Shown here: piece after piece, positions 58,360 through 64,000 of the stretch
How positions within the stretch are numbered: the first letter of the stretch is position 1
Layout: each line of letters begins with the position of its first letter
NCBI GenBank assembly: GCA_964030475.1
Contig: CAXIPT010000003.1
Coordinates: forward strand, 9,525,759 to 9,589,758
Reading direction: 5' to 3'
DNA from: Tethya wilhelma
Lineage: Eukaryota; Porifera; Demospongiae; Tethyida; Tethyidae
DNA: 64,000 nt
Program-made: the position numbers and the translations under genes
The notes under the pieces: generated by a model
Told to the model about the DNA's origin: nothing
Databases searched by the model: none
What the model saw: the letters and a program-made list of their open reading frames with translations, nothing else

Positions 58360-60317
58360 ATGGCGGCTCATGATTCTGAGGCTGATTCTTCGAAACGTAT
58401 TCGTCCAGACGCTGCTTACAAAGCAGTGCAAAAAGTTTGTAGGAAATTAAAGATGGCACTGTGCAAAAATGATGTACCAGATTTCCTTTTAGAAGAAGGA
58501 CTTATCAAGGTCATAACGCACGAAATTCTCGATTCAGAGGAACCCACTTTTCTTCAAAAGACAAAAGTCTATCACGATGTACTTCAATCTATGAAGAGTG
58601 ATTCTAATGCTTTTTTAAAGTTATGTGATATTCTGGAGAAAAATGAAGTTGGAGAGAGAGAACTCTCTCAAAGTCTTCAAAATCATGGTATGTCCCCAGG
58701 CCCCTCTCTCCTCAGAAATAAGCCCGAGGGACTCATGTCAAGAAGCTTCCCCAGGCCTCTCCCTCCTTATTTTTCAAGGAGGGAGGGATGAGGCTATTTG
58801 ACCACAGTTGTGAGGGATCCATTGGCAGGTGCCACCCCTTGCGGCTCTCCTGCCTAGTGCTTAGTGCTATGCATGGGGTGTGGTCAAAGATGGGAAGTTG
58901 CCATGTTTGAGGGCATTAATTTTTGGTACATAGCTGCCAAGAGCTTAGACAAAAATACAGGCTCTCTTTATGTCATCCAACTGTTGACCAAGCATGAGCT
59001 GTAATTTGGCACTATACAAAATGGTGAATTTTGCAGGATGCTTTTTGTCTTATTTGCTATGCCCAAAGTTTCAAGTATATAGTAACATTTTGTCTAGGTT
59101 TGTAAACGTTTCACCTACAGTCATTTTGCAAAGCCCATTTCCAGTACCACCTATAAACCGTATATAGTGGGAATGTTATATGGAAGAAAGCTTTCGTAGA
59201 TGACTCACCATGCATTTTATACTTTTATGGATGAGCAATATAATTGCATGTTTGCATTGTTCATGTATTAACTTATCCAGATGCATACATTAAAAGTACA
59301 GTTCTTATTTATCAGTCTATGAAAGCTTTCCTGCTATATTACTTTCCTCAAAAAATTTCTAACTACATATATTCTGCCATTTGCAGCTAAACACTCTTCA
59401 AAGATGAAAGAAACCCAAAAGAAAAATGATAGTTGTTTAGAAGGAGAACAACGTAAGTTAATGTTAGACCCCTTATAAGTTATAAGCTTATGGGCTATAT
59501 AGTTCATTAATAAAAAAAACCCTCTCATAATTGGTTTCCATATTTATGTTATACAGAACTGTGCAGTGAATTTCAACATTTAAAACAACAAATGAATATT
59601 TACTCAAAAGACTTTGCAGAAAGCATTGTATCAGTGGAAACTCTCCAATATGTTATTCGCAGCGCAATTGAGAAGGCTCTGACAAATATACCTGCAGATA
59701 GCAGTAATATCGAGCATTTAAAACAACAGCTTTCTTCACTGTGTCAAACTCTCATAATACCCCCTTCATTACATCAGTGGACTATGCAAGAATTTGACAA
59801 AGTCAACCAGGTCAATTCTGTCGACTCTTCCCCAGTACCACAGTTTCAGCTGAATTTAAAATCTCTAGACAAGAAGCCTTCCTTCTTTTGCAAAGAAACT
59901 GTATACTACTCAAGCATTTGCTGTGAAGCCTTAGGTCTAAGAAAACAACAAAGTTTTGACCAAGGTGGTATGGGCTGTCTCAAATTTTTAGAAGAAGTTT
60001 CAGTGTCTCTGTATCAAGAAGAGATAAAGAATTATGATAGTCACCTCATTGCTCGACAAGATGATACTTTTTATGTGGCATTCCAAAGTGAGCCCACCCT
60101 CTCTGACTGGCTTAAAGGACCATATCAGACATTTGATGAAGGTATATATATACAAGTAGTAAAAATTTCAAAAAATAAGCAGTGTAGGAATGGGCATGCG
60201 GTAAAAAGTATTGGAACAAGGATGGTCTCAATTTCGGCACATGACTACTTCATTTTCATTTTTGATCCCTCATTGATAATTGTCGTAAATGGTTCACAGA
60301 ATGATCTGTATACTTGA
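58360..60317 (+). CDS. CARD-like protein with a possible class-3-lipase-like C-terminal region
   Basis: Exons 58360-58687, 59387-59452, 59557-60317 (phases match; 384 aa). I chose ATG 58360 (MAAHDSEADSSKR) because it directly precedes the folded domain; the frame stays open upstream to 58159. Residues about 20-109 look like a CARD or related death fold: KAVQKVCRKLKMALCKNDVP, DFLLEEGLIKVITHEIL, FLQKTKVYHDVLQSMKS, NAFLKLCDILEKN. The C-terminal part has YYSSICCEALGL...LIARQDDTFYVAFQSEPTLSDWLKG, which resembles the N-terminal part of class-3 lipase folds, but the GxSxG region is absent. The tail after FDEG (60140, a possible GTATAT donor) overlaps an inverted repeat, so the 3' end may be truncated or replaced. 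Putative immune or death signalling role. Confidence 0.6.
59157..59340. mobile_element. Degenerate foldback element
   Basis: ACCGTATATAGTGGGAATG with GAAAGCTTTCGTAG on the left; ATGAAAGCTTTCCTGCTATAT on the right. Diverged member of the TACCGTATAGC family inside the first CARD-gene intron. Confidence 0.45.
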
Positions 60318-60477
60318 ATAGCTAATCAGTATGGATCACATACTAATGGTTCAAATTTCTACCAATCTTATCACTTAGCTAATAAGTGGAACAAACTATG
60401 GCAGGCAGGATTAAATTACTGGCCAAGACTTGGGCACAAAAATGAAGTAGTCATGTGCCGAAATTGAGACCATCCTT
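60218..60477. repeat. 39-bp inverted repeat around the 3' end of the CARD gene
   Basis: The left arm 60218-60256 (AAGGATGGTCTCAATTTCGG...) is the exact inverse of the right arm 60439-60477. The left arm encodes the tail MVSISAHDYF of the CARD protein; the right arm ends 20 bp before the SLC35F donor at 60496. Probably a foldback insertion or small inversion. Confidence 0.75.
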
Positions 60478-60496
60478 TCATCTCATAATAACTTAC

Positions 60497-62263
60497 GTAG
60501 CAAAGAGTGGTGAGACCAATCCAATGCTAGTAACAAGTACAACAATATACCCACAAGCCATCACTTGTCCCAATACGATCACTCCAAGCTGACCAAGGTC
60601 TGGCCAGTGAAACTCCTCAAACTTGGAGAAGTGTAAGATGACAATAGGAGGCCACAACCAGAGCAATGTGTGGATTCCTATGTAGCCAATATAACGTATC
60701 CCATTGGCTAGTGAAGCTGGGTCATCTTTGACTGTGGCGAATCTCTTGTAGCAGGTTTCAAACAGAGCATAGCTTATGACAGAGCCGAGCAAAAGCTAGA
60801 AGTATGTATATGTACGTATGCATGTATAAACAGCAGTGCATATTAAGCAGTGATACTCTCCACAACCATATAAGTGTACCAGTTCATATATCCCTCACAA
60901 ATGTACTTACTATGTAGCCAATGAGGGTACTATTCTCTGCACAGGAATTAGTCTTGTGTGATAGAAGCATCACTTCATCATTTTCATCATAAAAGTCATG
61001 TGACGTTCCATTGGTTGGTGGTTTGTCACAGTTTGAAGAGTAGAGGGAGATAAGAGTCACTCCACATATGGAGAGTAGAACACAGAATACCTGTAGAAAG
61101 AAAGATATATCTCGATCTCGGTTAGCATTTTTCTATCTCATTCCAGACTCTTACTTTGAGGAAAGTGACTCTCTCTTTCAGCAGTGGCACTGATATTATA
61201 AAAACAATAGCAGCTGCTGATTGGTAGATGGCAGTGTTGGCTGGAATGCTATAATAATAGTAATTATTATGTACACGTACAAGATGTGTGTATATACGTA
61301 ACACCAGATGACTTAATGTGTGTACATGCAGATTCACACCTACTTGGTTCGTGTGAGAGACAGATTCCAAAAATAAGCAGAAGAGATCCGGGTGATAGCG
61401 AGCAAGCCACTGATAATGACCAACTTTCTGCAAGGGTGTGATTAGATTAAGAGCATTCAATTGCACATTAATACCATATTATTTGCGGAAAGGAATTTTC
61501 GCAGATTTCACACATTTGGGTGGGGATTTGCTGGCAATATGCTTTTGTCTTGATTGCCATTGTGATAGTACATAGTGAAATTCACTTTATTGGAGGATCG
61601 CTATCCTCGAAAAAAAATGCCCTATGCAGGCATTAAAATGACTTCTTTTCATTACAAGTTCAACTCACCTGTTGAAAATAAGAGATCCTTCTCCAACTTT
61701 ATTACAGCAACAGTTACCTGGGAGTACACTTGAAAGAACACATGATGGCTATGATACCACTTTCTTGTTAGTAATGAGTGTGACAGAAATATTTCTGTCC
61801 ATGTACATCAAAATTGAACCCAAACAAAGTTTTGGCAGCTAGAGTTATATATATTTACCTCCAAATTCTCCAAAAAACATACAATGTTGCATAAGAGCTG
61901 TGATACATGTACGAAACAAAGTAAGGTTGATTGTAGTCCCTGTAGAGTTCTTGAAACTTCTCTGCCTGTGTTACCCCTGAGCATTGACAAGGACAACCAT
62001 TGAATATAAACTGTGAATGTACCAACCATAGCCAATATAACCCGCATTCTGTTTACATGAGTGCTTCGGGATGCATATGATCACAAATACTGAATTCAAC
62101 AAGTGAATTTCAGTTCCCTTGAAGTCATGAGAAGATTGAACTTACATATTGCAATAGCAAGGGCAATACACAGAGTAGCTCCAATTAGACGAAATAAAGC
62201 TCTATCGACTCTTGTGTGAGAAGAGGTTTGCTTTTTGTTCGGAAACCCGTCTTCCATAACCAT
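60497..62263 (-). CDS. SLC35F-type transporter, gene A (last exon not found)
   Basis: Drug/metabolite-transporter superfamily membrane protein. Exons 62263-62146 (MVMEDGFPNKKQ...), 61976-61859 (QAEKFQELYRDYNQPYFVSY), 61728-61669, 61427-61344 (IISGLLAITRISSAYFWNLS), 61248-61155 (IPANTAIYQSAAAIVFIISV), 61090-60911 (VFCVLLSICGVTLISLY), 60795-60497 (FATVKDDPASLANGIRYIGY, LWLWPPIVILHFSKFEEFHW). Phases match. IGYIGIHTLLWLWPPIVILHFS parallels vertebrate SLC35F5. The last visible exon ends AC|GTAAGT in phase 2 and needs a terminal exon like gene B's 62765-62444, but none is seen downstream; the CARD gene lies there. Truncated or distant last exon. Substrate unknown. Confidence 0.75.
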
Positions 62264-62443
62264 AGATGATATATCATCTATCAGTGCTCGAGTTCGAGCT
62301 GATTGAAATCAATTGGAAAAGATCGCCAAAGATACTTGTAATGACGTTACAACAAATTATCATGGATTTCATGATTGCATATACATGGAGGGGGGAAAAT
62401 AGCGGAATTGCATGGGGTTGTCTATTGATTGAGAGAGTCTAAC

Positions 62444-63138
62444 CTAAATCCAGTAAAAATTATCAATTATTGTAGATCTGAGTCTCTTCCAAGGCAGCCG
62501 CTGGTCAGATTGCTGTATCAGAAGTGGAGACTCCTCATGAATCATGGCTGAGCTGACCAGAACTTGGTCAGTGTTCTTCTCTTCTTTAATCTGCTGACTA
62601 TCTTTGTTTCTTTCTCTTCTTGTTGCAATGAATTCAGAGAAAGTGAAACCACTGAATCCAACAATGATGAACACAATTCCTAGAAATGCTTGCCAGACGA
62701 GGAGCTCCCCTTGAACGATCCAATCAGTGATCACTGAAGTTGGTACAGTGAGAATAGTACCTACACTGTGTATGCATATGATTGTAGTCAATACACAACA
62801 TCACTGACTCATTCATCCATAACTTTAATAGCAACTTACGATGCAAAGAGTGGTGACGCTAATCCAATGGTAGTAACAAGTGCAGCAGTAAACAAACAAG
62901 CAGTGACTCCTCCCAATATGATCATTCCAAACTGACTAAGGTCTGGCCAGTGAAACTCCTCAAACTTGGAGAGGTGTAAGATGACAATAGGAGGCCACAA
63001 CCAGAGCAATGTGTGGACTCCTATGTAGCCAACGTAACGTATCCCATTCGGTACTGAAGCCGGGTCATCTTTGACTGTGGCAAATCTCTTGTAGCAGGTT
63101 TCAAACAGAGAATAGCTTATGATAGAAATGATTAACAG
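62444..63138 (-). CDS. SLC35F-type transporter, gene B (3' two exons; 5' part outside the window)
   Basis: Exon 63138-62840 (299 nt, same length and phase as gene A's 60795-60497; SYSLFETCYKRFATVKDDPAS) and terminal exon 62765-62444 (VGTILTVPTSVITDWIVQGE, a membrane helix, then a charged tail with KEEKNTDQ and ESPLLIQ). ESPLLI resembles an acidic dileucine sorting signal (inference). It ends 181 bp before gene A's start, so A and B are head-to-tail paralogues. Confidence 0.75.
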
Positions 63139-63145
63139 CTGCAAT

Positions 63146-63147
<2 letters not shown>

Positions 63148-63201
<54 letters not shown>
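63148..63201. repeat. (GT)n microsatellite upstream of a gene B exon
   Basis: On the minus strand (CA)n followed by ATATTGCAG|CTGTTA, again a dinucleotide repeat next to a splice acceptor. Confidence 0.9.
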
Positions 63202-63203
<2 letters not shown>

Positions 63204-63893
63204 TTTGTAAGTAGGCTTCAGTATAAGATTTACTATTGTGAAATAAATGCCATGTCACAATTTATTCATCCTGAATAATTGGGTAGCGTAGTTATATATA
63301 CAAGCCATTTGGGAAATGAAACAGAGCTGTAGATAATTTTTTTTCAGTTGAAAATGGGACACACAGAATGCAGGCACGGTACTAGTATTGAATTTTTGTC
63401 AATCCAAATCATACAGGAAGATATTGAACTAGCACACTTGACAGAGAAGGTATATAGGCTATAAATGTCCAAAAGAGGTAGTGGGGAAGGAGAACCCCGT
63501 CTGGTAATGGTACAACATGCATGCACCATCTATTGTAGAGCTCAGAATGAGACTATGGAGAGATTACAGAGTAGGATGTACTTTTGCCTATTATTTAGAC
63601 CACTTGAAAAAAGTTAGAAGAATAATGGAACATTTTGTTTGGTGTGCTAGAATAAAGAAATTAAGGGCCTACTGTATAGCGGGAAATTTTCGTTGGTGCA
63701 AAATTTCGTATAAACCCACCATAAAATATTTCGTACTTTTAAATTTTGTATACGCGACGAGTGCCCGTATAAAGTAAATGCAGATTTTAAATTTTCGAAG
63801 TTTAAATTTTCGTATATTCGAACGGCATACGAAAAATGGGAAAATTTCCACCATACGAAAATTTCCTGCTATCATATTATAAGCAAAGTTTTG

Positions 63894-63942
<49 letters not shown>

Positions 63943-64000
63943 CGGAGGGTCACCGGAAGTGATGCGACCTCGAGCTAAAACGCTACTTTTTCTTTGGACT
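63202..64000. other. Right edge: intron or intergenic sequence with repeats
   Basis: No exon recognised. It contains a foldback element (63670-63873) and a (GT)n run (63896-63940). Earlier exons of SLC35F gene B are expected beyond the window if the intron is long. Confidence 0.45.
63670..63873. mobile_element. Foldback element, CGAAAATTT type
   Basis: Left end TACTGTATAGCGGGAAATTTTC, right end CGAAAATTTCCTGCTAT. The interior has AAATTTCGTATAAAC, TTTTAAATTTTGTATACGCG and AAATTTTCGTATATTCG words. Confidence 0.7.

Overview
This is nuclear DNA of an early-branching animal, most likely a demosponge. That is inference from gene content: ABCB6, PQBP1, NAE1, a C-terminal-motor kinesin (KIFC3 type), aspartylglucosaminidase, SLC35F transporters, an LRP-like receptor, and death-domain and CARD proteins. 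Genes are dense, introns are mostly short with GT..AG ends, several genes sit inside introns of others, and the sequence is AT-rich with many microsatellites. Exon models were read by eye from reading frame, splice signals and remembered homologues; no search was run.

Layout. 1-445: last exons of an unrecognised + gene. 1270-8957 (-): ABCB6, whose transmembrane exons are tandemly duplicated in frame. 9304-21253 (+): an LDL-receptor/LRP-like protein (signal peptide, cadherin-like domain, EGF and YWTD propellers, TM helix, two NPTY motifs), with an intronless gene (18850-20154) in one intron. 21606-23132 (+): PQBP1, converging on a truncated NAE1 (23426-24266, -). 24596-33505 (+): more receptor exons from one or two further copies, with a secreted cysteine-rich gene antisense in an intron (30718-31653). 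33591-34161: 3' half of a second PQBP1, then intact intronless NAE1 (34455-36056, -). 37025-49325 (+): KIFC3-like kinesin; its 5.6-kb fifth intron holds a minus-strand ROCO GTPase with three C-terminal death-fold domains. 49491-51474 (-): aspartylglucosaminidase. 51475-58359: no gene seen, but a 1,232-bp exact repeat across a single N. 58360-60317 (+): a CARD protein with a possible lipase-like region. 60497-62263 and 62444-63138 (-): two tandem SLC35F-type transporters, the second cut by the window edge.

Most unusual: (1) ABCB6 with an in-frame duplicated TMD block and a chimeric junction exon that keeps phase; (2) a family of foldback (MITE-like) elements sharing TACCGTATAGC ends but each built internally from its own repeated short word, with a filled/empty-site pair showing TA-target insertion; (3) the ROCO-triple-death-domain gene nested in a kinesin intron, with a tandem array of six YAG-NNN-GTAAGY sites in its own 5' part; (4) an LRP-like receptor whose tandem copies lack complementary exons, so that only a composite keeps one open frame.

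Caution: single Ns at 12932, 45785, 56188 and 57828 look like contig joins with unmerged overlaps. The long identical blocks (15819-17506 = 28975-30662; about 22733-24266 = 33762-35295) may therefore be assembly effects rather than real duplications.
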